Origin: Candidatus Saccharimonadota bacterium
Lineage (GTDB): Bacteria > Patescibacteriota > Saccharimonadia > Saccharimonadales > UBA4665
NCBI GenBank assembly: GCA_013289705.1
Contig: JABCZM010000001.1
Span: 62,001 to 126,000, forward strand
Direction: 5' to 3'
DNA: 64,000 bases
Each line of letters begins with the position of its first letter. Within the stretch, counting starts at the first letter, position 1. Below are positions 56,253 through 64,000 of this stretch, piece after piece. The notes beneath the pieces are model-generated. The model did no database searches and was not told the origin of the DNA. It saw only the letters and a program-made list of their open reading frames with translations. A program made the position numbers and the translations under genes.

Positions 56253-57977
56253 ATGGCAACAAACGGCAAAGACACAATTTACATCGACATCGACGACGAG
56301 ATTACGACGATCATCGATAAAGTTCATAGTGCCGAAGAAAAAATCGTCGCACTAGTCTTGCCCAAGCGTGCGACGGTACTGCAAAGCATTGTAAATATGA
56401 AGCTGCTCAAGCGTGCAGCCGATAACGACAAGAAAAACCTCGTGCTCATTACCGGTGAAGCAGGTCTGTTGCCGCTCGCTGGCAATGTTGGTCTATACGT
56501 CGCCAAAAATCTGCAAACCAAACCAGAGATCCCTGGTGTAATAGGCCAGGATGATGACGATGAAGTAACCGATGAATTCCTGGATGATGATGCCGAAGAA
56601 ATTACCGCCGCCACTGCCGGTAGTCGCCCCGTTGGCGAATTAGCAAGTGCTGCCAGCAAGGGCAAAGCAACGGCCACACCGGCGCTAGAAGAAGCAATCG
56701 AAACGCTCGAACTCGATGACGAACTCGACGATGAAATTGCTCCTGGCGTCGACATTGCCGATGATGCCGCAGCGGCGGCTGCCACCAAAAAATCAAAAAA
56801 GAAGAAAAAGAACAAAAAACTGGCCATTCCGAACTTCGAACGCTTCCGTTTGCTACTGATTTTAGGCGTCATCCTGCTCATTGGTTTGGCTGTATTTGGC
56901 TACTTTGCAGCTGTCGTGTTGCCAAAGGCCAGCGTTGCTATTACTACTGATACCAGCAATATAAACAGCAATCTTAGCCTAACAGCCGACACGGGTGCTA
57001 AAGTTGTCGACGCAACAAATTTGATTGTCCCAGCTCAGGTACAGTCAGTTCAGAAAAATGGCTCACAACAGGTCCCAAGTACAGGTAAAATAAATAATGG
57101 CCAGAAAGCAACGGGGACCGTAACCGTTTCCGGACAATGCACTAAGAAACCTGATCCGGTGAGTCAGGGTATAGGCGTGAGTTCTGGTGGCCTAACCTTT
57201 ATAACCACTGATACGCTCACATTTAAACCTACGTTTGATCAAAATAATAATGTTGTCTGTAGTGGTACGGTGCCGGTGGTAGCCCAACAGGGTGGCGCTC
57301 AGTACAATCTTGCCGCCGGCTCAACATTTACTGTTGCAGGCTACCCTAGTTATTCCGGCTCTAACGATGCTGTCTTTACGGGGGGTACCGATAATATCGT
57401 CCAGACGGTCGTGCAAGTCGATATCGACAACGCAACCCAGAAGATTGCTGCCCAAAATACCGATGCCATCAAACAGCAGCTCGAACAACAGCTGACTCAG
57501 GCGGGTGAATATCCATTGGCGGCTACTTTTAATACTGGAACGCCCACAACAACGAATAGTGCGGCCGTCGGTGATCAGGTAAGTACCGTTACTGTCACTC
57601 AAGCCACGACGTACACTATGTTTGGCGTGAAGCAATCCGATCTGAAGACGCTGGTTGATGCCGATATCAAAGACAAAATTGATCCGAGCAAGCAAATTAT
57701 CCTGAGCGAAGGCATCGACAAAGCAGTCTTCCATATCAATAGTGCTTCGGCCACCAGCTTGCAACTTACTATGGCAACCACCGCCACGGCTGGACCAGAT
57801 CTAAAAGTTGATGATGTCAAAAAAGCCATCGCTGGCAAGAAATCAGGCCAAGTTATAACCTTGCTCAAGGCTGACCCAGGCGTCACCGATGTGAATGTGC
57901 ACATGAGTCCATTCTGGGTAACCAGTATCCCCAATAAACCTGCGAAAGTCACGGTAACCTTCCAGAAGGCGCAATGA
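56253..57977 (+). CDS. Large single-TM membrane protein, baseplate-J-like (574 aa)
   Basis: A cytoplasmic N-terminal domain (~1-95, TIYIDIDDEITTIIDKVHSAEEKIVALVLP…LVLITGEAGLLPLA). Then an acidic low-complexity linker (DDDDEVTDEFLDDD; LELDDELDDEIAP), a Lys-rich patch (KKSKKKKKNKK) and a TM (~208-230). The extracytoplasmic part (NGQKATGTVTV…, TFTVAGYPSYSG) has the pattern that annotators call baseplate J/gp47-like in CPR bacteria. Encoded 14 nt after the ftsA-like gene, so a partner in division or surface assembly is plausible. Overlaps ruvX by 4 nt. Confidence 0.72.
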   Translation: MATNGKDTIYIDIDDEITTIIDKVHSAEEKIVALVLPKRATVLQSIVNMKLLKRAADNDKKNLVLITGEAGLLPLAGNVGLYVAKNLQTKPEIPGVIGQDDDDEVTDEFLDDDAEEITAATAGSRPVGELASAASKGKATATPALEEAIETLELDDELDDEIAPGVDIADDAAAAAATKKSKKKKKNKKLAIPNFERFRLLLILGVILLIGLAVFGYFAAVVLPKASVAITTDTSNINSNLSLTADTGAKVVDATNLIVPAQVQSVQKNGSQQVPSTGKINNGQKATGTVTVSGQCTKKPDPVSQGIGVSSGGLTFITTDTLTFKPTFDQNNNVVCSGTVPVVAQQGGAQYNLAAGSTFTVAGYPSYSGSNDAVFTGGTDNIVQTVVQVDIDNATQKIAAQNTDAIKQQLEQQLTQAGEYPLAATFNTGTPTTTNSAAVGDQVSTVTVTQATTYTMFGVKQSDLKTLVDADIKDKIDPSKQIILSEGIDKAVFHINSASATSLQLTMATTATAGPDLKVDDVKKAIAGKKSGQVITLLKADPGVTDVNVHMSPFWVTSIPNKPAKVTVTFQKAQ

Positions 57978-58390
57978 CCCAGCCGCCAACAATACTAGCG
58001 CTGGATGTGGGCGAAAAACGTATTGGGGTGGCAATTGCGACCGTTGGGCTTAGTTTTGCTCATCCGCTCACGACGTTGTTGCATGATGAAACTATCTGGG
58101 AGCAGCTTACTCATCTGGTAGATGACAACAATAGTGGTATGTTTGTGGTTGGTTTGCCGCGCGGCATGAGCGGTCAGGAAACGGCTCAAACTCGCAGCAG
58201 CGAAGTGTTTATGGAGCAATTACGGGCCAATATTGGCTTGCCCGTGCACCCGCAGGATGAATCAGTAACTTCCATCAAAGCCGAAGCAGAACTGCAATCT
58301 CGCGGTAAACCTTACGAAAAAGGTGACATTGACGCGCTGGCTGCCACCTATATACTAGAAGATTATCTTACTGAACGGAGAAATAGCTAG
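57974..58390 (+). CDS. ruvX: Putative Holliday junction resolvase / pre-16S rRNA nuclease RuvX (138 aa)
   Basis: The YqgF-family RNase H fold: ILALDVGEKRIGVAIA (first Asp), VVGLPRGMSGQETAQT, DESVTS (second acidic site) and KGDIDALAATYILEDYL (third Asp). In E. coli YqgF processes the 5' end of 16S rRNA. Translationally coupled to both neighbours: ATGA overlap upstream, TAGTG overlap with mltG downstream. Confidence 0.9.
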   Translation: MTQPPTILALDVGEKRIGVAIATVGLSFAHPLTTLLHDETIWEQLTHLVDDNNSGMFVVGLPRGMSGQETAQTRSSEVFMEQLRANIGLPVHPQDESVTSIKAEAELQSRGKPYEKGDIDALAATYILEDYLTERRNS

Positions 58391-59451
58391 TGACAGCCTA
58401 TGCTTTGCACCAGAAAACACGAATTCGCCGTCGTTTACCACGCCGTTTGCTGGTCATAGCGTTGGTGCTGCTATTGTTGGGACTTGGTTCTGTGTTTGTG
58501 GTTCGACATATCTACGATCAAGATCTTAAACCGGCGAGTGGCAATCAGTCCACGGTGGTGGTGACCATTGCCAGCGGTAGTTCTAGCAAGCAAATCGCCG
58601 AACAATTGGCCGCAAAACATCTTATTCGGAGCGCCTGGGCGTTTGAATTGTATGTGCACAGCAAAGAATTGGGCGATCAACTACAAGCTGGAACATATGC
58701 GATTTCTGCCAGTCAAGATACGGCGTCGATTATTGCAACACTCACAAAAGGCGTGGTGACGACCAAGCTGGTTACGATCTTGCCAGGACGTCGGATTGAT
58801 CAAGTTCGTGCCGATCTTATTAACGATGGTTTCTCGCCAGCTGCGGTCGATAGGGCATTAGTTCCCGATCAATATAGTGATATTTCTACGCTTGCTTACA
58901 AACCAGCAACGGCCACCACGCTCGAAGGTTTGTTGTATCCAGACTCTTTCCAGCGCATTGCTGACACCGATCCGTCGGTTATTATCCGTGAATCACTCGA
59001 AGAAATGGGTACACGCCTGACTCCAGATTTGCAAGCGGCGTTCGCTCGAGAGGGCCTAACTGCCTACCAAGGCATTACCTTGGCCTCAATCGTAGAAAAA
59101 GAAGTTTCTAAACCTGCCGATCGAGCGCAGGCGGCCCAAGTGTTCCTAAAGCGGATGCAGACTGGCATGATGCTTGGTTCCGATGTGACGGCATTTTATG
59201 GGGCAATAATGGCTGGGCATGACCAAAGTACTACGTACGATTCACCGTACAACACACTTTTGCATCAAGGTTTGCCCCCAACTCCAATTAGTACCATTAG
59301 TGATGCTTCTTTGCAGGCCGTGGCACATCCAGCTACCACTGATTGGCTGTATTTTGTGTCCGGTGATGACGGTAATACTTACTTTTCTCAAACGCTGGAC
59401 CAGCACAATCAACAAACTCAACAATACTGCCACAAACTTTGCGGTCAATAA
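58390..59451 (+). CDS. mltG: Endolytic transglycosylase MltG (353 aa)
   Basis: A membrane-anchored enzyme that cuts nascent peptidoglycan and sets glycan length. A basic N-terminus, TM (~21-41, LLVIALVLLLLGLGSVFVV), a LysM-like subdomain (VVVTIASGSSSKQIAEQLAAKHLI), and the YceG catalytic core: LEGLLYPDSFQ, ITLASIVEKEV with catalytic Glu, and SPYNTLLHQGLPPTPIS (equivalent of the SPYNTY…GLPPGPI signature). Start GTG 58390 overlaps the ruvX stop by one base. No separate promoter. Confidence 0.93.
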   Translation: MTAYALHQKTRIRRRLPRRLLVIALVLLLLGLGSVFVVRHIYDQDLKPASGNQSTVVVTIASGSSSKQIAEQLAAKHLIRSAWAFELYVHSKELGDQLQAGTYAISASQDTASIIATLTKGVVTTKLVTILPGRRIDQVRADLINDGFSPAAVDRALVPDQYSDISTLAYKPATATTLEGLLYPDSFQRIADTDPSVIIRESLEEMGTRLTPDLQAAFAREGLTAYQGITLASIVEKEVSKPADRAQAAQVFLKRMQTGMMLGSDVTAFYGAIMAGHDQSTTYDSPYNTLLHQGLPPTPISTISDASLQAVAHPATTDWLYFVSGDDGNTYFSQTLDQHNQQTQQYCHKLCGQ

Positions 59452-59514
59452 AACGGAGGGCTATTCAAGGCTACTAAAGGCTCTCAACCTTCACGGCCAG
59501 CCCGCTGCTGTAGT

Positions 59515-60660
59515 CTAAGTTATATCAAGAAACTGTAAGGCATTGTTCTGATGGATGATTCGCCACTCAGCTTCTTCGCCATATGTTTCAAGCCACTCCT
59601 TGGGCGCTGAAATCGCCTTATCTTTCCACTTTATCTCATATCCAAATAACTTACCATCTCGCTCTTCAATAAGATCAATTTCATTTTGTTTCCACGTGCG
59701 CCAGAAATATTGATTAGCATATAGCTTGGAGTATGTCCGCATTTTTAAGCGCTCAACAATCATGAAGTTTTCCCAGAGCTTTCCTATGTCATCACGAATA
59801 TCAAGCGGGTTGAAGTTATTAATAACAGCGTTGCGCACCCCGACATCGTAAAAGTAATATTTTGCAGTTTTAGTTACTTCGCTTCGTAGATTACGACTAA
59901 AACCTCCTAATCGAAAGATGATATACGATTTCTCTAAGAGATCGAGGTATCGGGCAACAGTGTTTTTGTCGATATTTAGAGAAGATCCAAGCTCTTGATG
60001 GGATACCTCGCTGCCAATTTGGTGAGCCAATAGTACGAGAAGCTGCAGCAAAACACGAGAGCCCTTGACTTCTTGGTATGCCAAGATGTCGCGTAGTAGA
60101 TATGAATCCACCAGTTCGCGTAAAAATTCAATGCTCTTCTGGCTTGTGTCTGCGATAACTGCGTTTGGATACATCCCGTAGATGAGATACGAAGGAAGTT
60201 TTTGCTGAAACACACGACTTGGTGCTGGCTCACCCAACAATAGCTCACCAAGAGATATGGGAAAAAGATAGCGTGTTGTCTTGCGTCCTGTAAGTGGTTC
60301 ACCCACTTGCCCCGCAAGCTCAAAGGATGAAGAGCCTGTAACAATAACTGAAACATGAGGCATCGTATCATTAATAATTTTTAATGTTTGCCCAATTCCA
60401 GGAATAGCCTGAGCTTCATCGATAGCTAAGATAGAAGCCGAGCCAATGTATGGTTGTAGAAGATTGCTGTCTGCAACTTCAAAGGCGTGTTGCGTACTGA
60501 TTTCATCACCGCGGTAGAGTATAACCTTTTCTTTGGTTTTATTTATAAAATCATTAAGAAGCGTTGTTTTCCCAACTCGGCGTGGGCCAAAGAGAACCAA
60601 GGTTTTACCCGGCTCTAGCTCCTTTGAAATCTGTAGGTATCGCTGTATATGCACAACCAT
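59515..60660 (-). CDS. AAA ATPase with DUF4143 (381 aa)
   Basis: Walker A LFGPRRVGKTTLL (~24-36), Walker B ILAIDEAQAIPG, sensor TGSSSFELAG, then a winged-helix (LGSSLNIDKNTVARYLDLLEKSYIIFRL) and a C-terminal DUF4143 nuclease-like region (WENFMIVERLK…FWRTWKQNEIDLIEERDGKLFGYEIKW; E-I-D-L…E-x-K PD-(D/E)XK-type pattern). Such proteins are abundant, possibly mobile or toxin-antitoxin-related, with unknown role. AT-rich compared with neighbours. Confidence 0.85.
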   Translation of the reverse strand: MVVHIQRYLQISKELEPGKTLVLFGPRRVGKTTLLNDFINKTKEKVILYRGDEISTQHAFEVADSNLLQPYIGSASILAIDEAQAIPGIGQTLKIINDTMPHVSVIVTGSSSFELAGQVGEPLTGRKTTRYLFPISLGELLLGEPAPSRVFQQKLPSYLIYGMYPNAVIADTSQKSIEFLRELVDSYLLRDILAYQEVKGSRVLLQLLVLLAHQIGSEVSHQELGSSLNIDKNTVARYLDLLEKSYIIFRLGGFSRNLRSEVTKTAKYYFYDVGVRNAVINNFNPLDIRDDIGKLWENFMIVERLKMRTYSKLYANQYFWRTWKQNEIDLIEERDGKLFGYEIKWKDKAISAPKEWLETYGEEAEWRIIHQNNALQFLDIT

Positions 60661-60772
60661 AAGTGTACAGTATACTCACTATAATATCAATATTACGGTG
60701 AACCTATCTCACTGTAGTTCTCTCGTATCTGTTATCTTTCAAGCAGCCGACCCATTACTTTGATATTGCCAG

Positions 60773-60919
60773 TTATTTCTTGGCCCAAAGTTGTTCTAGC
60801 TCAGAAACATCAACATAAAACGACTGTATTCCATGATTTTTAACGGTATCTGTTAAGAAACTGTCTTTACAGAGGTAGAAAACACACAAAAACTTGACTG
60901 GGGCATGATTTTTGCTAGA
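60773..60919 (-). pseudogene. C-terminal remnant of an unidentified minus-strand gene
   Basis: A start-less minus-strand frame ends …FLTDTVKNHGIQSFYVDVSE, then LEQLWAKK at 60773. A plausible protein end (K/F/L/C-rich hydrophobic stretch followed by a helical end), but no start remains and the frame overlaps the promoter of the next gene. I do not recognise the parent family. Confidence 0.35.
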
Positions 60920-60921
60920 CT
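60894..60921 (+). promoter_or_regulatory. Promoter of the LysM-CHAP gene
   Basis: TTGACT (60894-60899), 16-nt spacer, TGC-TAGACT (extended -10 at 60916-60921). It gives a long leader (about 95 nt to 61023), unusual here, containing a short ATG frame at 60932. Confidence 0.5.
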
Positions 60922-61022
60922 ATATAGGTAATGTTTTCGGGTTACTTGCGGATAAGGCTGGCTCGGCATTATTTTTTCGTTTAGTGTTTTTCCATTGTTT
61001 TTGATACTTCACGGAGATTTGT

Positions 61023-62165
61023 ATTAATACAACACAAAACCCAACTGCAGCACGTGTAGTTTCTGGCCGTACGGCACAGAAGCCTGCGGTGTATCGTCGG
61101 CTCAAGGCGAAGCTTGGTCGTAAGACGATGAAGCGACGTATTACGCGTGCCAGCTTTGTCACGTTCAATATTGCACTACTCGTCGGGGTAGTGTTTTTTG
61201 TATTGCACGCCCGAACTAGTAGTGCCACAAGTTCGGCGGTTGTGGCATCGGCTTCTCCGGAACAAGCGGCTTTGAATCCACTGGATCAAGTTTCTTCGGC
61301 CGACATCGCCCTTACCGTTTCGCGTATGGGCGGCCTAAACGAGGCTACAGCTATCAAAAACCAGTCCGAATCAGATGACGCGCAACTTTCTTCGGCGCCC
61401 ACAACCAACAATGTGGTGTCTAAGCCGCAAGTTGTAGCAACTGCCTTTAAGTCAAAAAACGACATTCAATCATATACGGCAGTGGCTGGCGACACCGCCA
61501 CCAGTATTGCCGCAAAATTTAACGTTACCTCCGACAGCGTTCGTTGGTCAAACGGCCTTACGGGCGATACGGTTATTCCTGGTACCAAGCTTTCGATTCC
61601 GCCGGTCGGTTACAGCGGCATTGTCTACACCGTAAAAGCCGGTGACACTGTCGATAGCTTGGCCCAGAAGTACCAGGCCGATAAAAGTCAGCTGATCGCC
61701 GCCAATGACGCCGAGATTACTGGCTTGCAAGTGAACGAACAGATTATTATTCCAAACGGCCAGCAGCCTGCACCTGTTGTCACTTATGCGGCCAGCTACC
61801 AGAGTACTGGTTTTGCCTGGGGCGGCAGCGCAATCTATGGCTACAACGGCTATGACTACGGGTACTGTACCTGGTGGGTTGCTACCAGGCGCGAACAGGT
61901 TGGCATGCCATTGCCATCAAATCTGGGGAATGCGTCGAGCTGGCCACGTATTGGCAGCCTAGCTGGCATTGCCGAAGGTAACACGCCAAAGCAATATGCC
62001 GCTGCCGTGACAAGCCAAAGCGGCGAAGGCCACGTGGTATTCGTCGAGGCAGTTAACGACGATGGCAGTATTGTCATCTCCGAAATGAATCATGTCGGTT
62101 GGGCCGTAAAAGATACGGAAACTATCTCTGCCGACGCTGCATCCCGTTATATCTATCTTTACTAA
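61023..62165 (+). CDS. Secreted LysM–CHAP peptidoglycan hydrolase, possible ATT start (380 aa)
   Basis: The frame is open upstream of GTG 61089 to a TGA before 61011. In it, GGAG (61013-61016) stands 6 nt before ATT 61023, while no Shine-Dalgarno precedes GTG 61089, so an ATT start is proposed (adds 22 residues). A basic N-terminus, a TM/signal (~58-75), and two LysM motifs (IQSYTAVAGDTATSIAAKFN… and GIVYTVKAGDTVDSLAQKYQ…) are visible. The C-terminal CHAP domain has YGYCTWWVATRR (catalytic Cys) and GHVVFVEAV (catalytic His). It cleaves peptidoglycan peptides or glycans outside the membrane. Confidence 0.88.
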   Translation: MNTTQNPTAARVVSGRTAQKPAVYRRLKAKLGRKTMKRRITRASFVTFNIALLVGVVFFVLHARTSSATSSAVVASASPEQAALNPLDQVSSADIALTVSRMGGLNEATAIKNQSESDDAQLSSAPTTNNVVSKPQVVATAFKSKNDIQSYTAVAGDTATSIAAKFNVTSDSVRWSNGLTGDTVIPGTKLSIPPVGYSGIVYTVKAGDTVDSLAQKYQADKSQLIAANDAEITGLQVNEQIIIPNGQQPAPVVTYAASYQSTGFAWGGSAIYGYNGYDYGYCTWWVATRREQVGMPLPSNLGNASSWPRIGSLAGIAEGNTPKQYAAAVTSQSGEGHVVFVEAVNDDGSIVISEMNHVGWAVKDTETISADAASRYIYLY

Positions 62166-62194
62166 CAGAGGTTCTCTACGGTTGGGACTCGCTT

Positions 62195-62224
62195 TTGACA
62201 AATTTTTGTTTTATACTATAACTA
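62195..62224 (+). promoter_or_regulatory. Promoter of obgE, leaderless
   Basis: TTGACA (62195-62200); TATACT (62212-62217) is 7 nt before ATG 62225. The two boxes are too close to pair (11 nt), so either TATACT acts alone or TATAAC (62217-62222, 16-nt spacer) pairs with TTGACA. Confidence 0.45.
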
Positions 62225-63499
62225 ATGCATTTTATTGATAAAGTAACGGTAGACGTCTTCGCTGGCAATGGCGGTGACGGCAAAATGAACTTCCGACGTG
62301 AAAAGTTCGTTGATAAAGGCGGCCCAGACGGTGGTGATGGCGGCCATGGTGGTGATGTTATTTTGCTGGCAACACGTAACGAAAACACGCTAGCAACCTT
62401 TCGCTATCAAAAAGAAATCAAAGCCGAGGATGGCCAGGGTGGCGGCAAAACCAAGATGCACGGCCGGAGCGCCCCCAATCTGTTGGTGCCCGTACCCGTC
62501 GGCACCATTGCCACTAACGAAGACGGTATTGTTGTGGCAGATTTAACGTTCGATCAGCAAAAGGTGGTCATCGCTAAAGGTGGCAGAGGTGGTTTTGGCA
62601 ATGCTCACTTCCTAAGCTCTACACGCCAAGTTCCAGCTTTTGCCGAAAAAGGTGATAAAGGCGATGCCGGCAAGTTTATACTTGAGATAAAGATGATCGC
62701 CGATGTTGGCTTGGTTGGACTGCCCAATGCCGGTAAATCAACATTGCTGAGTCGCATCAGCAATGCACGGCCAGAAATTGCCGATTATCCGTTTACAACC
62801 CTCACGCCAAACCTCGGTGTGGTTGATATCGACAAGGAAACGAGCGTTCTAGTCGCGGATATTCCCGGTTTAATCGAAGGTGCGGCCGATGGCAAAGGCT
62901 TGGGCCATGATTTTTTGCGACATGTGGAACGAACGGCGGTCATTATACACCTTATTGATGCCTATCAGTCAGATGTTGCAGCTGCCTACACCACAATCAA
63001 AGAAGAATTAAAAGCTTATCAGACAGCACTTGCGAAACGTCCAGAAATCATTGTTTTGAACAAAATTGACGGGCTTGATACCGAAATTGTTGATGATTTA
63101 CTCACACAGCTCAAAACAGTGGTACCAGCCAAGGCCCAATTGTTTGCCATCTCGGCTCAGTCTGGGCTCAATCTACAAGCTATGCTGTTTGCTATCAAGG
63201 CGGCAGTTAAAAAAGCCCGTGAAAAGGTTGTTAAAGAGCAGGCCAAAGAAGGTGTTCCGGTGTTGCGCCTACCAGAAACTGCCGCGCAATGGCGCGTTAC
63301 GAAACAAGAAGATGTGTTTATTGTGAGCGGTAACCGCATCGAAAAATTTGCTGGCCGTACCGATTTCGAAAACGAGCAAGGTCTCCGTCGCCTACGTGAC
63401 ATTATGAAAAAAATGGGCATTATGCACGAAATTACTCGCCAAGGTATTGAACCAGGTCAAACCATTCGCATTGGCTCCGCTGGCACTTTCGAGTATTAG
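62225..63499 (+). CDS. obgE: GTPase ObgE/CgtA (424 aa)
   Basis: A ribosome-assembly GTPase. The N-terminal Obg fold is rich in Gly (MHFIDKVTVDVFAGNGGDG…GGPDGGDGGHGGDV). The G domain carries P-loop GLPNAGKSTLLS, switch II DIPGLIEGAADGKGLG, NKID and SAQSG. A C-terminal OCT domain (~345-424, RLPETAAQWRVTKQEDVFIVSG…GIEPGQTIRIG) is present, as in Gram-positive Obg. The start is ATG 62225. Element B begins at its stop codon. Confidence 0.96.
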   Translation: MHFIDKVTVDVFAGNGGDGKMNFRREKFVDKGGPDGGDGGHGGDVILLATRNENTLATFRYQKEIKAEDGQGGGKTKMHGRSAPNLLVPVPVGTIATNEDGIVVADLTFDQQKVVIAKGGRGGFGNAHFLSSTRQVPAFAEKGDKGDAGKFILEIKMIADVGLVGLPNAGKSTLLSRISNARPEIADYPFTTLTPNLGVVDIDKETSVLVADIPGLIEGAADGKGLGHDFLRHVERTAVIIHLIDAYQSDVAAAYTTIKEELKAYQTALAKRPEIIVLNKIDGLDTEIVDDLLTQLKTVVPAKAQLFAISAQSGLNLQAMLFAIKAAVKKAREKVVKEQAKEGVPVLRLPETAAQWRVTKQEDVFIVSGNRIEKFAGRTDFENEQGLRRLRDIMKKMGIMHEITRQGIEPGQTIRIGSAGTFEY

Positions 63500-63585
63500 A
63501 ACCTACACAACACAGCACATTTTACCCGATAATCTGCGCTCCAATGCTCAATTCTCGAACAAACTACACCAGGCTGCGTAGGTTC
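63499..63585. repeat. Structured intergenic element B
   Basis: GAACCTAC (63499-63506) pairs with GTAGGTTC (63578-63585). Inside, GCACATT (63515-63521), CCCGA (63525-63529), AATCT (63531-63535), CGCTC (63537-63541) and ATGCTCA (63544-63550) occur in the same order and almost the same spacing as in element A (43803-43839). The first base belongs to the obgE stop codon, so it may act as its terminator or as a processed 3' end. Confidence 0.55.
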
Positions 63586-63623
63586 TTGGCCTGATTCAGT
63601 TTGGTGGTACACTGGTAGCTACT

Positions 63624-64000
63624 ATGGCTGCTAGTTTTTTCTTCTATGATCTTGAGACGAGTGGGATTAATCCGCGGGAGGCGCGGATTATGCAGTTTGC
63701 GGGCCAACGAACGGATATGGATTTGAACCCGGTGGGTGAGCCGGTTGATATTATTGTGAAGCTGACACCAGATGTGTTACCGGAGCCAGATGCTATATTG
63801 CTCACCGGTATTACGCCCCAGCAAACGATTAGTGACGGTATAACCGAAGCTGAGTTTTTGAAGGTTTTTGAGAAAGAAATTGCCACACCAGATACGATTT
63901 TTGTGGGTTTTAATTCCATCCGGTTCGACGATGAATTTATGCGCTATACACGCTACCGGAATTTCTATGATGCATATGACTGGCAGTGGAAAGATGGCCG
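63624..64000 (+). CDS. sbcB: Exonuclease I (SbcB-like), 5' part, truncated by the right edge
   Basis: A DEDDh 3'-5' exonuclease acting on single-stranded DNA. Visible: FFYDLETSGINPREARIMQFAGQRT (first Asp-Glu), DLNPVGEPVDIIVKLTPDVLPEPDAILLTGITPQ, and FVGFNSIRFDDEFMRYTRYRNFYDAY (second Asp, and the N-SIRFD pattern typical of ExoI). The frame is open from ATG 63624 to the end of the window. TACACT (63608-63613) is 10 nt upstream. Confidence 0.9.
   Translation, partial: MAASFFFYDLETSGINPREARIMQFAGQRTDMDLNPVGEPVDIIVKLTPDVLPEPDAILLTGITPQQTISDGITEAEFLKVFEKEIATPDTIFVGFNSIRFDDEFMRYTRYRNFYDAYDWQWKDG

Noticed and set aside
1-64000. CRISPR arrays, insertion sequences, rRNA and tRNA genes
   Set aside because: No regularly spaced repeats, transposase motif, terminal inverted repeats, 16S/23S motifs or cloverleaf was found by eye; a tRNAscan or CRISPR search would be decisive.

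Overview
The window reads as a chromosome segment of a Candidate Phyla Radiation bacterium, most likely Ca. Saccharibacteria (TM7). The assignment rests on gene content: a compact lower-glycolysis block, a divergent F1-type ATPase operon, many small secreted or surface proteins, an AlaRS without its C-terminal domain, and no biosynthetic operons. It was not confirmed by any search. TGA is used as a stop (for example at the ends of tpiA and of the delta-like ATPase gene), so the code is standard and not the UGA=Gly code of SR1/Gracilibacteria. No rRNA or tRNA gene was recognised.

Layout. 1-6.1 kb is an AT-rich accessory island: immunity-type genes, four of them preceded at 6-16 nt by start-less ORF fragments that look like orphan toxin tips (one is barnase-like and sits before a SUKH immunity gene), plus internal duplications. 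6.1-16.3 kb holds an HD hydrolase, pyk-pgk-tpiA, a UvrD/PcrA helicase carrying a 361-residue intein, a Nudix hydrolase and an Rpf/YabE-like cell-wall enzyme. 16.3-24.3 kb holds ksgA, a UbiA-family gene divergent from a MarR regulator, tmRNA, an asparaginase-family gene, ugd, and a long minus-strand gene interrupted at an A10 tract. 24.3-37.4 kb holds an ABC exporter, a phosphatase, a DUF475 protein, two secreted or pilin-like proteins, a trehalase-like enzyme, a BrnT/BrnA-like pair, metG, tatD and a cysteine desulfurase.

37.4-43.8 kb is the most striking region: a seven-gene F1-like ATPase cluster (c-like, b-like, delta-like, alpha, gamma, beta, epsilon). No subunit a is present. The c-like protein has a c-subunit-type TM hairpin fused behind a ~195-residue extracytoplasmic domain, and it lacks the ion-binding carboxylate. 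Directly beyond it (43.9-50.6 kb) is a surface-protein cluster: a bactofilin-like membrane protein, three secreted proteins with a shared C-terminal motif, a DUF916/WxL-like anchor and a PKD-domain protein. The neighbourhood suggests, as inference only, that an ATP-driven envelope machine and a surface layer are encoded side by side.

50.6-64 kb returns to housekeeping: mnmA, an alpha/beta hydrolase, alaS, a strongly structured intergenic RNA candidate, an ftsA-like gene with a large membrane partner, ruvX, mltG, a DUF4143 ATPase, a LysM-CHAP hydrolase with a possible ATT start codon, obgE, and the start of an exonuclease I gene running off the right edge.

Transcription style: many genes have a TAnnnT -10 box 6-9 nt before the start codon and no Shine-Dalgarno sequence, implying widespread leaderless mRNAs. 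Internal operon genes and some accessory genes use AGGAGG-type sites.
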